A stretch of DNA of 64,000 nucleotides, from NCBI GenBank assembly GCA_947494145.1, contig CANLTZ010000002.1, positions 434,001 to 498,000 on the forward strand, read 5' to 3'. Within the stretch, counting starts at the first letter, position 1. Each line of letters begins with the position of its first letter. Under the pieces are notes generated by a model that searched no databases, was not told the DNA's origin, and saw only the letters and a program-made list of their open reading frames with translations. Positions 44,566 through 53,515 of the stretch are shown here, piece by piece. The stretch comes from an uncultured Jannaschia sp. (GTDB lineage: Bacteria > Pseudomonadota > Alphaproteobacteria > Rhodobacterales > Rhodobacteraceae). A program made the position numbers and the translations under genes.

Positions 44566-45612
44566 ATGGCAGATATTCAGCTTCAGCAGGTGACGAAACG
44601 ATGGGGCGATTTCGTGGGCGTCCATGAATTCGACCTGGACATTCAGGACCGGGAATTTCTGGTGCTGCTGGGCCCCTCTGGCTGCGGTAAAACCACCACG
44701 ATGCGGATGATCGCGGGGCTGGAGGATCCGACCAGTGGGGACATTCTGATCGACGGGGCGCGGGTCAACGATTTGGACCCGAAGGACCGTGACGTGGCCA
44801 TGGTGTTCCAGTCCTACGGGCTCTACCCCAACATGAATGTGTGGGAAAACATTCGTTTCCCGCTGAAGGTGCGCAAAGTCCCCGAGGAAGAACATGAGGA
44901 GCGGGTCAAGCGCGCCTCCGCCATGGTTGAGTTGGACGATTTCCTGCACCGCAAGCCCGCCGCCTTGTCGGGCGGCCAGCGTCAGCGCGTGGCTCTGGCG
45001 CGTGCCATCGTGCGCACGCCCAAGGTCTTCTTGATGGATGAGCCGCTGTCGAACCTAGACGCGAAACTGCGGGTCAGCACGCGGGCGCAGATCAAGAACC
45101 TGAGCCACGAATTGCAAGTCACCACCATCTACGTGACCCATGACCAGATCGAGGCCATGACTTTGGCCGACCGGGTCGTGGTCATGAAACAGGGCATCGT
45201 GCAGCAAGTGGGCACACCCACTGAAATCTATGACCGCCCGGCCAATACCTTCGTGGCGGGCTTCATCGGCTCGCCCGCCATGAACTTGATGGAGGGCGAA
45301 GTGGTCGATGGCGTCTTCCACGCGGCGGGCGTGGACATTCCAGGTTTTGACGGCGTGAAGGGGCCGGTCACCTGCGGCTTCCGCGCCGAAGATGCCAGCG
45401 TGGCCGAGGGCGCGGGCCAGGTGCAGGCGCCGGTCTATTCCATGGAATTGCTGGGCGATTCCACCATGGTCACCGTGCGCGCGGGCGGTGCGCTGGTGGC
45501 GGTGAAAGCGCCCAAGGAATACCGCACCCAGATCAAGGCGCCCTTCGCCGCCCATGTGCCGCGCGACATTTGCCATCTGTTCGATGCCAAGTCCGGCGAG
45601 CGCGTCGCATGA
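44566..45612 (+). CDS. ABC transporter ATP-binding protein, MalK/UgpC type
   Basis: 348 residues. Walker A GPSGCGKTTTMRMI (~38), Q-loop VFQSYGLYPNMNVWENI, signature LSGGQRQRVALARAIV, Walker B VFLMDEPLSNLDAKLRV, and the C-terminal OB-type regulatory domain (VAGFIGSPAMNLMEGEVVDG) of sugar-type importers. No permease or binding protein is adjacent, so it must serve a system encoded elsewhere. In Rhodobacteraceae such ATPases often energise several sugar/polyol importers. The ATG at 44566 follows AGGGG. The next gene overlaps its stop (ATGA). Confidence 0.92.
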   Translation: MADIQLQQVTKRWGDFVGVHEFDLDIQDREFLVLLGPSGCGKTTTMRMIAGLEDPTSGDILIDGARVNDLDPKDRDVAMVFQSYGLYPNMNVWENIRFPLKVRKVPEEEHEERVKRASAMVELDDFLHRKPAALSGGQRQRVALARAIVRTPKVFLMDEPLSNLDAKLRVSTRAQIKNLSHELQVTTIYVTHDQIEAMTLADRVVVMKQGIVQQVGTPTEIYDRPANTFVAGFIGSPAMNLMEGEVVDGVFHAAGVDIPGFDGVKGPVTCGFRAEDASVAEGAGQVQAPVYSMELLGDSTMVTVRAGGALVAVKAPKEYRTQIKAPFAAHVPRDICHLFDAKSGERVA

Positions 45613-46010
45613 ACAGATGGATCCTGGCAGCCCTGGTCGCCATCGTCGGTGGTGGGGCCGTCTTGGGGCTGCGCACTTGGCTGGCACCGAACGAGCTGTG
45701 CCAAGCTGCCAATGCGGCGGCTGCCGACATCAACAACCGAGCGCCCTTTCTGGTGGATGAAATCACGTCCGTCATCGGTGCGGATGTGGATTGCGACAGT
45801 GAAGTCTTCCAGTATCGTCGGCAGTTGGGCGTCGATCCGGACGCGCTGGCCCCCGGCTGGGTGGAGCGCAAGGGGGCCGAGCATCGGACGCTCCATTGCA
45901 ACGCACAGGGTTTGGCCTCGGTCTCGGGTTGGACGGTGCGCGACGTGGTGGCGGGGCCGGACGGCGTGGTATTCCAGACCTTTGAGACAACGCCTGCCGA
46001 TTGCGCGTGA
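45609..46010 (+). CDS. Membrane-anchored/periplasmic hypothetical protein
   Basis: 133 residues. One N-terminal hydrophobic segment, NRWILAALVAIVGGGAVLGL, then a small periplasmic domain with several cysteines (NELCQAANAAAADINNRAPF, GADVDCDSEVF, RTLHCNAQGLASV, ETTPADCA), which probably form disulfides. The ATGA overlap with the ABC ATPase gene implies coupled expression, but the fold and function are unknown to me. The GMC oxidoreductase gene starts six bases later. Confidence 0.65.
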   Translation: MNRWILAALVAIVGGGAVLGLRTWLAPNELCQAANAAAADINNRAPFLVDEITSVIGADVDCDSEVFQYRRQLGVDPDALAPGWVERKGAEHRTLHCNAQGLASVSGWTVRDVVAGPDGVVFQTFETTPADCA

Positions 46011-46016
46011 CCGGGC

Positions 46017-47480
46017 GTGGACATCCATGACCTGATCGTCGTGGGGGGTGGGGCGGCGGGCGCCACCTGTGCCGGGCGCCTGTCGGAGTTGCGGCCTGAC
46101 CTGTCCATCGCCGTGTTGGAGGCTGGGCCAAGCGACCGCCATCCGCTGGTTGCGATGCCCTTCGGTTTGATCGCGCTCATGGGGTCCGCGCGGGATTGGC
46201 GCTTCCGCTCGGCCCCGCAGGCGGCTTTGGGCGGGCGGTGCGTGGCCGTGCCGCGGGGGCGGATGCTGGGGGGCTCGGCCTCCATCAATTCCATGGTGTG
46301 GTTTCGGGGACGGGCGGACGATTACGACCATTGGGGGCCGGGCTGGGGGTGGGACGTCGTGGCGCCGGTCTCTGACGCGGTGGAGGCCGAGATGCGGCCG
46401 CGCGTTTTGCGCGACCCCCATCCCCTGAGCCTGGCCTTGGGCGAGGTCCATAGTGGGCCGCCCACGCCGGAACGGGTCTCGTCCGGGCCCTTCGTGGTGA
46501 ATATGGAGGCAGGTCGGCGACGGTCGCCGGTGGATGCTTTCCTGCGGGGTCGCGCTGTGCACGTGGTGACGGGGGCAGAGATCTCGGGGCTGGTGCTGGA
46601 AGACGGCCGCGCGCGGGGTGTGGTGTTGGCCGACGGGCGGCAGATTTCGGCGCGGACCGGCGTGGTGCTGGCCGCCGGTGCCATCGGATCGCCCGCCTTG
46701 CTGATGCGGTCGGGGATCGGGCCGGGGGCGGTTTTGGCCGAGGCCGGGATTTCACCGGTGCGGGACGTTGCGGGTGTGGGTCGCAACCTGCATGACCACC
46801 CGGCGGTGGCGGTGCACCATCAAGGGCCCGGATCGGGCCGGGGGCTGACATGGGGGCAATTGCCGGGCTGGGCCTTGGCCCCTTTCCGGTGGGCTTTGAC
46901 GGGGCGGGGGCCGCTGGCGTCGAACACGGTGGAGGCCGGGGCGTTTTTGGCGGATGGGGCGGGGATGCCGCGCTGGCAGGTTCACTTCATCCCCGCGCGA
47001 TTGGGCCATGGGGCGCGGGCCATCGGCTGGGGGGCCGGGTATTACGCGGATGTGTGCTTGATGCAGCCCCGCTCTCGCGGGCGGCTGACATTGGACCGGA
47101 CCGGGGCGCCGGTGATCGACCTGGGCCTGCTGGCGGACGAGGCGGACCGGCGGGACATGCGCGAAGGGTTGCGGCGGCTTCGCGCGTTGATGAAGGAGGC
47201 GCCCTTCGGGGCCCGGCGCGCGCCAGAGGTCTTTCCGGCTTGTGGCGATGACGATGCAGCGTTGGACCGGCATTTGGAGGCGCGGTTGGGCACCGCCTAT
47301 CACCCGGTGGGGACCTGCGCGATCGGGTCGGTGGTGACGTCCGACTTGGCTGTGGATGGGGTGGAAGGGCTGTGGGTCGCTGATGCGTCGGTGATGCCGT
47401 GTATCACCTCGGCCAACACGAATGCGCCGTCGATCATGATCGGATATCGCGCGGCGGGCTTGGTGGCGCGGCACAGGTAA
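46017..47480 (+). CDS. GMC-family oxidoreductase (choline-dehydrogenase type)
   Basis: 487 residues with the FAD-binding motif DLIVVGGGAAGATCAGRL, GMC signature 1 (GGRCVAVPRGRMLGGSASIN, MVWFRGRADDYDHWGPGW) and signature 2 (VVLAAGAIGSPALLMRSGIG). The catalytic C-terminal motif is TAYHPVGTCAIGS … DASVMPCITSANTNAPSIMI. It oxidises an alcohol, possibly choline, a polyol or a sugar alcohol. The start is a GTG at 46017; the nearby ATG is out of frame. It follows the ABC ATPase and the small unknown gene, consistent with a polyol/sugar route. Confidence 0.88.
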   Translation: MDIHDLIVVGGGAAGATCAGRLSELRPDLSIAVLEAGPSDRHPLVAMPFGLIALMGSARDWRFRSAPQAALGGRCVAVPRGRMLGGSASINSMVWFRGRADDYDHWGPGWGWDVVAPVSDAVEAEMRPRVLRDPHPLSLALGEVHSGPPTPERVSSGPFVVNMEAGRRRSPVDAFLRGRAVHVVTGAEISGLVLEDGRARGVVLADGRQISARTGVVLAAGAIGSPALLMRSGIGPGAVLAEAGISPVRDVAGVGRNLHDHPAVAVHHQGPGSGRGLTWGQLPGWALAPFRWALTGRGPLASNTVEAGAFLADGAGMPRWQVHFIPARLGHGARAIGWGAGYYADVCLMQPRSRGRLTLDRTGAPVIDLGLLADEADRRDMREGLRRLRALMKEAPFGARRAPEVFPACGDDDAALDRHLEARLGTAYHPVGTCAIGSVVTSDLAVDGVEGLWVADASVMPCITSANTNAPSIMIGYRAAGLVARHR

Positions 47481-47550
47481 GGTCTGGGGGCCAGGCCCGA
47501 GATGTTACGTGCAGAACAAGGCAATTTCCGTATCCCCTCCGCATCGTGGA

Positions 47551-47752
47551 CCGGATTCGAGCCCAGAGGGTGCCGGTCCATCGACGGGCTGCCCTGGGCC
47601 CGGCGATTTGGGTGACGTTGATACATCGCTGGGGTGGCGCGCGGGTATCGCAGCCATAAAGCGCCAGACCGACCGTTGGATCGCGTTCGTCGGGTTTACG
47701 TGGCGCCACCGGCGCGCCGGTTCCTCATCACTGCGGCCCGCCGATGGACCGG
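47551..47752. repeat. Copy A of the two-copy structured intergenic element
   Basis: Bases 47551-47662 align with 17316-17428. The unit CCGGTCCATCGACGGGC (47573-47589) has its near reverse complement GCCCGCCGATGGACCGG at 47736-47752, so the element can fold back over ~180 bases. A ~30-base GC-rich segment is present here but not in the other copy. Confidence 0.55.
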
Positions 47753-47855
47753 CTTGCGCGGTACGGGCGAAAGGCATCTTGGGACATTGAGGAAGGCATG
47801 GGCCGGGTAACTTCAGTCACATTTCACCGCCATACTGGTAACATTAGATCAGTAG

Positions 47856-47886
47856 TGTTGACATATTTTGGGTCATTATTGTTGAC
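47856..47886 (+). promoter_or_regulatory. Direct repeat TGTTGAC upstream of the aminotransferase
   Basis: Two TGTTGAC copies 24 bases apart, the second flanked by GGTCA/TGACC. They lie right before the ATG at 47894. No ribosome-binding site is visible, so the message may be short-leadered or leaderless. Confidence 0.35.
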
Positions 47887-47893
47887 CTAATAC

Positions 47894-49108
47894 ATGTCCG
47901 TGCAATCCGCTTTCACCCCCCGCTTTGCCGCAAGAATGGCCGGTGCCGCTGCCTCGGAAATCCGCGAGCTGCTGAAGGTCGCTGAGCGGCCCGACATCCT
48001 CAGCTTCGGAGGTGGTATCCCGGACCCGGCTCTGTTTCCGGTGGAGGCTATGGCGGATGCGGTGGCACGGATCTTAGGCGCGCCAGAAACTGCCGCGAAG
48101 ACATTGCAATACTCGGTCAGTGAGGGCGACCCCGACCTGCGGGCCTGGATCGCGGCGCATATGGGCAAGATGGGCTGCCCCTGCGCGCCCGAAAACATAC
48201 TGATCACCAGCGGCGCGCAGCAGGGGCTCGACTATCTGGGGCGGCTGTTCGTCAACAAGGGCGACCGGGTGCATACGGCCTGGCCCACCTATTTGGGCGC
48301 CTTGCAAGCCTTTGCGCCCAACAGACCCGAATACGTGCGACTTGACCCTGGGCGCAACGCTGCAAGCCCCGCCGATGGGCGCAGCGCGCTGGCCTATGTG
48401 GTGCCTGATTTTGCCAATCCTACGGGGGACACCTTGGGCGCGGAGGCGCGGGCGGCGGTGTTGGACCTGGCGCGCGCGGAAGACATGATCGTGATCGAGG
48501 ACAGCCCCTATGTGGCGTTGCGCTTCGAGGGTGCGGCGCAAGTGCCGCTTTTGGCGCAGGACATCGCGGAGATGGGGCATGTGGACCGGTCCCGGGTGGT
48601 CTATCTGGGCTCGTTCTCCAAGGTATTGGCCCCTGGGCTGCGGGTGGGCTGGGCCTGCGCGGCGCGTTCGGTGATCGAACGATTGGTGCTGATGAAGCAG
48701 GCCAGCGACTTGAACGCGCCGCGGCTTAACCAGATGGCGGTGCTGGCCGTGGCGGTGGCTGGGTTGGACGCGCACGTGGCGCGCGCCATCGACACCTATC
48801 GCCCCCGCCGCGACGCGATGCTGGCGGCCTTGGCGCGGCACATGCCGGAGGGCGTCGCCTGGAACCGACCCGAGGGCGGGATGTTCCTTTGGCTGACCTT
48901 GCCGCCTGCACTGGACGCCGCGGCGTTGCTGCCGCAGGCCATGGAGGTGGCCAAGGTCGCCTACGTGCCGGGTGCCGCGTTCTTCCCGGATCGCGGGCAG
49001 GGGAACTGCCTGCGGCTGAGCTATTCGCAAGCCGCGCCCGATCAGATCGAGGCGGGGATTGCGCGGCTGGGCGCGTTTTTTCGGAACGCCTTGGGGCATC
49101 GACGCTGA
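47894..49108 (+). CDS. PLP-dependent aminotransferase, class I (LysN/MocR-like fold)
   Basis: 404 residues of fold type I. It starts RFAARMAGAAASEIRELLKV and has ILSFGGGIPDPALFPVEAMA, DFANPTGDTLG and the PLP-lysine region VVYLGSFSKVLAPGLRVGWA, with the late arginine in NCLRLSYSQA. This is the 2-aminoadipate/aromatic-type branch (LysN-like). The substrate is not certain. The first codons follow an A/T-rich stretch lacking a ribosome-binding site. A SnoaL gene follows 48 bases later on the same strand. Confidence 0.9.
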   Translation: MSVQSAFTPRFAARMAGAAASEIRELLKVAERPDILSFGGGIPDPALFPVEAMADAVARILGAPETAAKTLQYSVSEGDPDLRAWIAAHMGKMGCPCAPENILITSGAQQGLDYLGRLFVNKGDRVHTAWPTYLGALQAFAPNRPEYVRLDPGRNAASPADGRSALAYVVPDFANPTGDTLGAEARAAVLDLARAEDMIVIEDSPYVALRFEGAAQVPLLAQDIAEMGHVDRSRVVYLGSFSKVLAPGLRVGWACAARSVIERLVLMKQASDLNAPRLNQMAVLAVAVAGLDAHVARAIDTYRPRRDAMLAALARHMPEGVAWNRPEGGMFLWLTLPPALDAAALLPQAMEVAKVAYVPGAAFFPDRGQGNCLRLSYSQAAPDQIEAGIARLGAFFRNALGHRR

Positions 49109-49156
49109 GCCTTGCTGCGGCTACGGCTGGCGGGATGTGATGCAGGAGGGATGCGG

Positions 49157-49681
49157 ATGAAAGGGTCAAGGCCGGAACAGGCGGCGCTGACGCGCGATAC
49201 CGATATGTCGAAGACGGAGGCCACGCGCGCCGTGATCGAGGTCATGGTGGACGGGCTCAACGACCACCGGATTACGGATATTGGGGAATTCTTCTCGGAA
49301 AGTTTTCGCTGGATGGGAAACCAGGGCTGCGGCACCAAGACCGGCCTCCGGGAATTCCAGGACAATTGGCAAAAGCCGTTCCAGGCGGCGTTCGGCGATA
49401 AGGTCTGCATTGACGAAGCCCGGCTTTACATGGGCGAATGGGCCGCGGCCTTCGGGCGCCAGGAGGCCACCCATCACGGCCCTTTCATGGGGATCGAGCC
49501 GACGGGCAAGCGGGTGGAGATCCGCTACATGGATTTCTGGAAGGTGGTGGACGGCAAGATCGTGGACAATTGGGTCATGGTCGATTTCCCCCATGTGCTG
49601 GCGCAGCTTGGCCGGGACGTCTTCGACGGCGACGGGTGGGAGGCATTCGACCGTGGCGATAAAGCGCCCCCGGCGGTGTGA
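49157..49681 (+). CDS. SnoaL-like ester-cyclase-type protein
   Basis: 174 residues from the ATG at 49157, seven bases after AGGAGGG; the ATG at 49151 touches that site. Single SnoaL/NTF2-like domain: RAVIEVMVDGLNDHRITDIG, FRWMGNQGCGTKTGLREFQD, GPFMGIEPTGKRVEIRYMDF and WKVVDGKIVDNWVMVDFPHV, the typical ester-cyclase end. It is probably co-transcribed with the aminotransferase gene. A two-domain relative is at 43503. Substrate unknown. Confidence 0.82.
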   Translation: MKGSRPEQAALTRDTDMSKTEATRAVIEVMVDGLNDHRITDIGEFFSESFRWMGNQGCGTKTGLREFQDNWQKPFQAAFGDKVCIDEARLYMGEWAAAFGRQEATHHGPFMGIEPTGKRVEIRYMDFWKVVDGKIVDNWVMVDFPHVLAQLGRDVFDGDGWEAFDRGDKAPPAV

Positions 49682-49994
49682 AGCGGCGGGGCCACGGGCG
49701 ATCGCACCTCTTGAGTTGGAGCTATGCGGGGCCCAACGGAAAGAGGGGTTCGGCGCCAGAGCGCAGGTTGATCATATGTCTTGAAAACCTCGCGTTACGC
49801 AGTGTTTTGAGATGCACAGGATTTCAACGCTGCGTGCCGTGATTTCAAATTTCACGGGACCCGTATCGAATAGGAAATTCGCTACCGCGTTTCTCGAAAA
49901 ACCTGGATTACGCAGAGTTTCGAGAAACGCTAGATTTTAACGTCTTGAGTTGCGATTTCGCTTTCAGCTTGTCGCAAGTTAAATGCGAAATGCT
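49682..49994. repeat. 313-base gap with two hairpin elements
   Basis: Unit c (49779-49812: TCTTGAAAACC … GTTTTGAGA) and unit d (49887-49930: GCGTTTCTCGAAA, 18 bases, TTTCGAGAAACGC, perfect 13-base arms). Both share AAACCT…TTACGCAG in the loop and belong to the family seen at 40974-41081. Base composition is A/T-richer than the surroundings. Confidence 0.5.
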
Positions 49995-51329
49995 TTAATA
50001 TCCCGCAACAGTGGCGCTCACCTTGTCAAAGCGCCGGGCTTTCAAATCATCAGGTGAGATCCAAAAGGCCAAATTGCCGGAATCCCCGAACATGAAACCC
50101 ATGGCCGGATCTGAGACCAATTGTAACAGGAGGCGCTTGCCGTCTTCGTACTCATCTTGAATGGCATCGTAGTTTCCAAACATCTGGTGCCAGGTGCTGT
50201 CACTGGGAAGTCTGCCTTTTTCTACGATAGCATCCTGAATGGCTTGTGGCAATCGCGCAAAGAGATCGGGCGACCCGGTTGCCATTGCCATGAAGGGATC
50301 ATCAAAGAGCCTGGACGTCTGAAAACAATACCGCGACCGGCCGGCGGAGAACACATCATGGTATTTCCCTTTTTCACCCAGATAGGCTGAGGTATCTTCT
50401 ACCTGTCGCAATACTGTGCGAAACCAAGCGGCATCCTGGGACGACAGCCGATCAAAGCGCTGCTTTCCTTGAAGCCGGATTGTGACTGTTTGCGCGAAGG
50501 CCTGGAATTCTGGCCAGTTTTTGGACAATCCTTGGAGCTGTTTTTCCTTGTCCGCGATCAACCGCTTATACAAAGTTGCTGCCTTTGGTTGATATCTGGA
50601 TTGCTGCGCAGAGGAATCCGCATAATGTTTGATCTTCTCGCGTAGATGTTCTTGCCGCCGGGCAAGGCCCCCGTCACCTGCATCCAGTGCTTTGGCAAAA
50701 CGGGAAACAGAATCCCAGACCAGGAGAGGGTCTTTGTCGTAGATTTCGTGCAGGAGATTTCTGCGGCTAAAGTAAACAGTTGGGCCCGCAATGCGCTGCA
50801 CGTTTTCTTTTCGCTTCTGGCGGATGGTTTCTGCTACAGCCTGGGTATTGTCTACATTTGGAGGCCGGATATCTGGCAGAGCTTCGAATGCAATGGGCCA
50901 GCGCGGAAACGTGACGCTGCCTTCATCGGGCAGTTCGCCGGAAATCGCCTTGTCGTCCATATCATGCGGCATATCGCAAGGGCCGGGCGCTTCGACGAAC
51001 AGCGCGGTTCCGCCAAGGGTTTGCCCTTCAATGGCGTCTACAAAGAAGGCGAGGGAGCCGAAAGCTGGCAAGATTTGCTTGTCCATCTGCCCGTGGCTGT
51101 TTCCATTGGTGACCGCGCCTTCGGGATGCGACAAGAGATTAACGCTGGCGCAATCAATCGTGGCCACGTGGAATAGCGGACGGCCGTCTGCCGCCCGAGG
51201 CTATGGCAGTGGGCCCAGCATCGGCAGACCGCCGAGCCAGCTTGTCCCGCCAAGAAACTGCTGCCGGTCGCCTCGCCCAGTCCGGTAAAGGAGTATCCCG
51301 TTTTCAAGAATGGGTGTTCGTTTTGCCAT
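49995..51329 (-). pseudogene. DUF1963 (YwqG-like) gene interrupted by an amber codon
   Basis: As one frame from the ATG at 51329 it would encode 444 residues: MAKRTPILENGILLYRTGRG, FLGGTSWLGGLPMLGPLP, then TAG at 51201-51203 (codon 43), then PRAADGRPLFHVATIDCAS. DUF1963 proteins normally have a tryptophan at this point (W-P-R), so one G-to-A change (TGG to TAG) explains the stop. The downstream part is intact to the usual end (LLLQLVSDPAMGFMFGDSGN, LAFWISPDDLKARRFDKVSA). A 390-residue product from the GTG at 51167 would lack the N-terminal motif. Codon use is A/T-richer than its neighbours. Confidence 0.75.
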
Positions 51330-51422
51330 CTGGTGGTCCATTGATTGGTGAACAGGTCTACGTTGGTTTGGCGACACTTGACCGCGCTTGCCAAAGCGCC
51401 CGGTCCCCGCCGCCGGGCGCCG

Positions 51423-51638
51423 TCAGCCCAAGATCACACCCATCACAACCATCATCAGCCCCAACGCCGACACCGCCAACGCGCCCAGGTTCAGCGCCAC
51501 CAGACGGCGCAGGCGGGCCTCCATCGCTTCGCCTTCCAGGCCCTCGCGCTTGGCGCGGGCGGCGACGATGATGCACCAGATGAGGCCGCCGAGCCCCGCG
51601 ACGGCCAATGCCGCACCGATCCACACCAAAGCTGCCAT
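51423..51638 (-). CDS. Small two-TM membrane protein divergent from gapR
   Basis: 71 residues: ALVWIGAALAVAGLGGLIWC IIV, a basic loop AARAKREGLEGEAMEARLRR, and LNLGALAVSALGLMMVVMGV ILG. It is found next to gapR-type genes in Rhodobacteraceae in my recollection, but no function is known. Divergent from gapR across 78 bases. Confidence 0.7.
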   Translation of the reverse strand: MAALVWIGAALAVAGLGGLIWCIIVAARAKREGLEGEAMEARLRRLVALNLGALAVSALGLMMVVMGVILG

Positions 51639-51716
51639 ATCCCGCCATCCTCGCGTTGCATCACCCCGCCCCGGGCGCTACCGAAGGGCTTCCAACGATA
51701 CAAGGGGAGCAGGCAC

Positions 51717-51992
51717 ATGGCCGATCTGAAAGTCGTCGAAGACGGTGGCGCGGACACGTATCGCGTGACAGCCGAAGAGTTGCGGCAATTCATCGAACGC
51801 GTCGAGCGGCTGGAGCAGGAAAAGAAGGACCTCGCCGAACAGGTCAAGGAGGTCTACGCCGAAGCCAAGGGGCGCGGCTACGACACCAAGGTCATGCGCA
51901 AGCTGATCGCACTGCGCAAGCGCGAGCCCGATGATATCGCTGAAGAAGAGGCGGTGTTGGAGATGTACAAGGAAGCGCTTGGGATGAACTGA
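51717..51992 (+). CDS. gapR: GapR-like nucleoid-associated protein (DUF2312)
   Basis: 91 residues: AEELRQFIERVERLEQEKKD LAEQVKEVYAEAKGRGYDTK VMRKLIALRKREPDDIAEEE, which is the DUF2312/GapR pattern, a long coiled coil followed by helices. Caulobacter GapR binds A/T-rich and overtwisted DNA ahead of forks and RNA polymerase and is needed for chromosome organisation. The ATG at 51717 follows AGGGGAGC. Confidence 0.92.
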   Translation: MADLKVVEDGGADTYRVTAEELRQFIERVERLEQEKKDLAEQVKEVYAEAKGRGYDTKVMRKLIALRKREPDDIAEEEAVLEMYKEALGMN

Positions 51993-52115
51993 GCGCTGTT
52001 CGGCTGGGACAGTTATGGCAATTGGCTTGGGAGCGGCCGGGTCGTGGCTAGCGGAGTGAGCGACTGACGGGTGTGAGCCCAAAATTAGGGATGCTGCAAA
52101 CTGCCCGAACGCCCG

Positions 52116-53405
52116 CTATCCGTTCTCAGCAGCCAATCGTTTGGCCAGCACCAAGCTCAACGCCATCGCCGCCAGCAGGAAGACGGCGCCGACGCTCCAG
52201 GCCATGGGCGTCGAGTACAATTCCGCAAGGGCTCCCGCCATGATCAGCCCCGCCGCGCCCCCGAGTTGCTGCATCAGGGATCGCAGCGACAGCATGGTGG
52301 ACCTCTGACGATCCTCCACACAAGCGTGCAGGATGCTGCTCGCCGGCGTCTCGCTTGCTCCGAGAGCGATGGAATACAGCACGAAGACGCCGACGAATCC
52401 GGCGATGCCGCCTTGCATCGCCAGGGCGACCTGCAGAGCCGCGAGACAGGCAAAGACCCCCGCGAGCGTCACGGCGTGGCGACGCCTGAAAAACCGGCTG
52501 ATATGGGGCGACAGCGACGCACCGAGAGCGATCGCGAAGAAGTAGATCGCGGTCAGCGCACCGATGAACGTGTTGGCGTAGCCCTCGTCCAGCATGGGTT
52601 TGGCATAGGTCGGCCAGATCACTTCAACCGGGTTCGTCGCCATCAGGAACAGCGCCAGAGCCGCCAGAAGCAGGGACAGCGTCGGATGCTTCAGCGCCAG
52701 AAGACCGGCCTCGGCGATCACCGACGGGACATTGGCGAAGCTGAGTCGGAGCGCGCCCGGGTTCAGCGGACGCGGGTCCTCGGCGATCGCGACCATGGTG
52801 AAGATCAGCACGCCGACCATCACGGCGAAGCTCGCCGCGTAGGAGACGTCATAGATGCTGATCCCGTGCCGAAGGCCTAGCGACCCAAACGCATCTGGCA
52901 GCAGACCTCCCGAAATGGCACCGCAGGCAAGGCCCATGGCATTGGCCCATTGCGCCTTCGCCAGAGCGGGTTGGACATCCACATCAGGTGCCGCGGCCTT
53001 GAACGTTTCAACAAACCACGCGTCAAGCGTGCCTGACCGCAGAGCGCGCCCAAAGCCGATGAAGGCGAACGAGAGAGCCAGGACTGCGAAGTCGCTCGAT
53101 GACAGAAAAAGTGTTAGCGAAACCAAACTGGCCACTGTCGCTGCGAGGAAAACCGGTTTGCGCCCAATGTTGTCGGCCAGGCCGCCGAACGGCAATTCCA
53201 TCGCCATGGTCGTGAGTGAGTAGACACCGAACAGAAGCGAAATCTGGAACAGGTCCATGCCGCGATCCGTCAGCGCAAGCGCGACCACGGCCACCGTCAG
53301 ACCCATGGCAAAGCGGTCAAGAAACTGATGCACCTGAAACACCCGAATGTGCCGTCGTGCCCCATCGGTCAGGGCTTTGAAAGAGAACTCAATTTCCGTC
53401 GCCAT
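52116..53405 (-). CDS. MFS transporter
   Basis: 429 residues with 12 hydrophobic spans. The MFS loop motif GGLADNIGRKPVFLAATVAS (~75) and a second-half repeat (SLSPHISRFFRRRHAVTLAG) are clear. The family is drug/metabolite efflux or uptake; the substrate is unknown. Codon use and base composition are slightly less GC-rich than the core genes and it lies next to the IS30 copy, so horizontal acquisition is possible. No partner gene. Confidence 0.85.
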   Translation of the reverse strand: MATEIEFSFKALTDGARRHIRVFQVHQFLDRFAMGLTVAVVALALTDRGMDLFQISLLFGVYSLTTMAMELPFGGLADNIGRKPVFLAATVASLVSLTLFLSSSDFAVLALSFAFIGFGRALRSGTLDAWFVETFKAAAPDVDVQPALAKAQWANAMGLACGAISGGLLPDAFGSLGLRHGISIYDVSYAASFAVMVGVLIFTMVAIAEDPRPLNPGALRLSFANVPSVIAEAGLLALKHPTLSLLLAALALFLMATNPVEVIWPTYAKPMLDEGYANTFIGALTAIYFFAIALGASLSPHISRFFRRRHAVTLAGVFACLAALQVALAMQGGIAGFVGVFVLYSIALGASETPASSILHACVEDRQRSTMLSLRSLMQQLGGAAGLIMAGALAELYSTPMAWSVGAVFLLAAMALSLVLAKRLAAENG

Positions 53406-53515
53406 AGCGGCAGCATCTGCCTTCGCGCATCCGTGCGCAATGACTCATCCAGAAGAAGGGGATGCTAAGAACCGGACATTGGTGCAGACGCGGCGAAAGG
53501 CTGAATGTCAGCTGG

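Larger units (their letters stand above)
47481..47893. other. 413-base intergenic region with repeat copy A and promoter-like DNA
   Basis: It contains the structured repeat copy (47551-47752) and an A/T-rich stretch before the aminotransferase. TGTTGAC occurs twice (47856-47862 and 47880-47886) 24 bases apart, and GGTCA/TGACC arms flank the second. Short frames here have no support. Confidence 0.5.

Noticed and set aside
47505-47777. 90-codon minus-strand frame in the 47.5 kb gap
   Set aside because: It is carried by the structured repeat; the equivalent frame in the other copy is not conserved as a protein.
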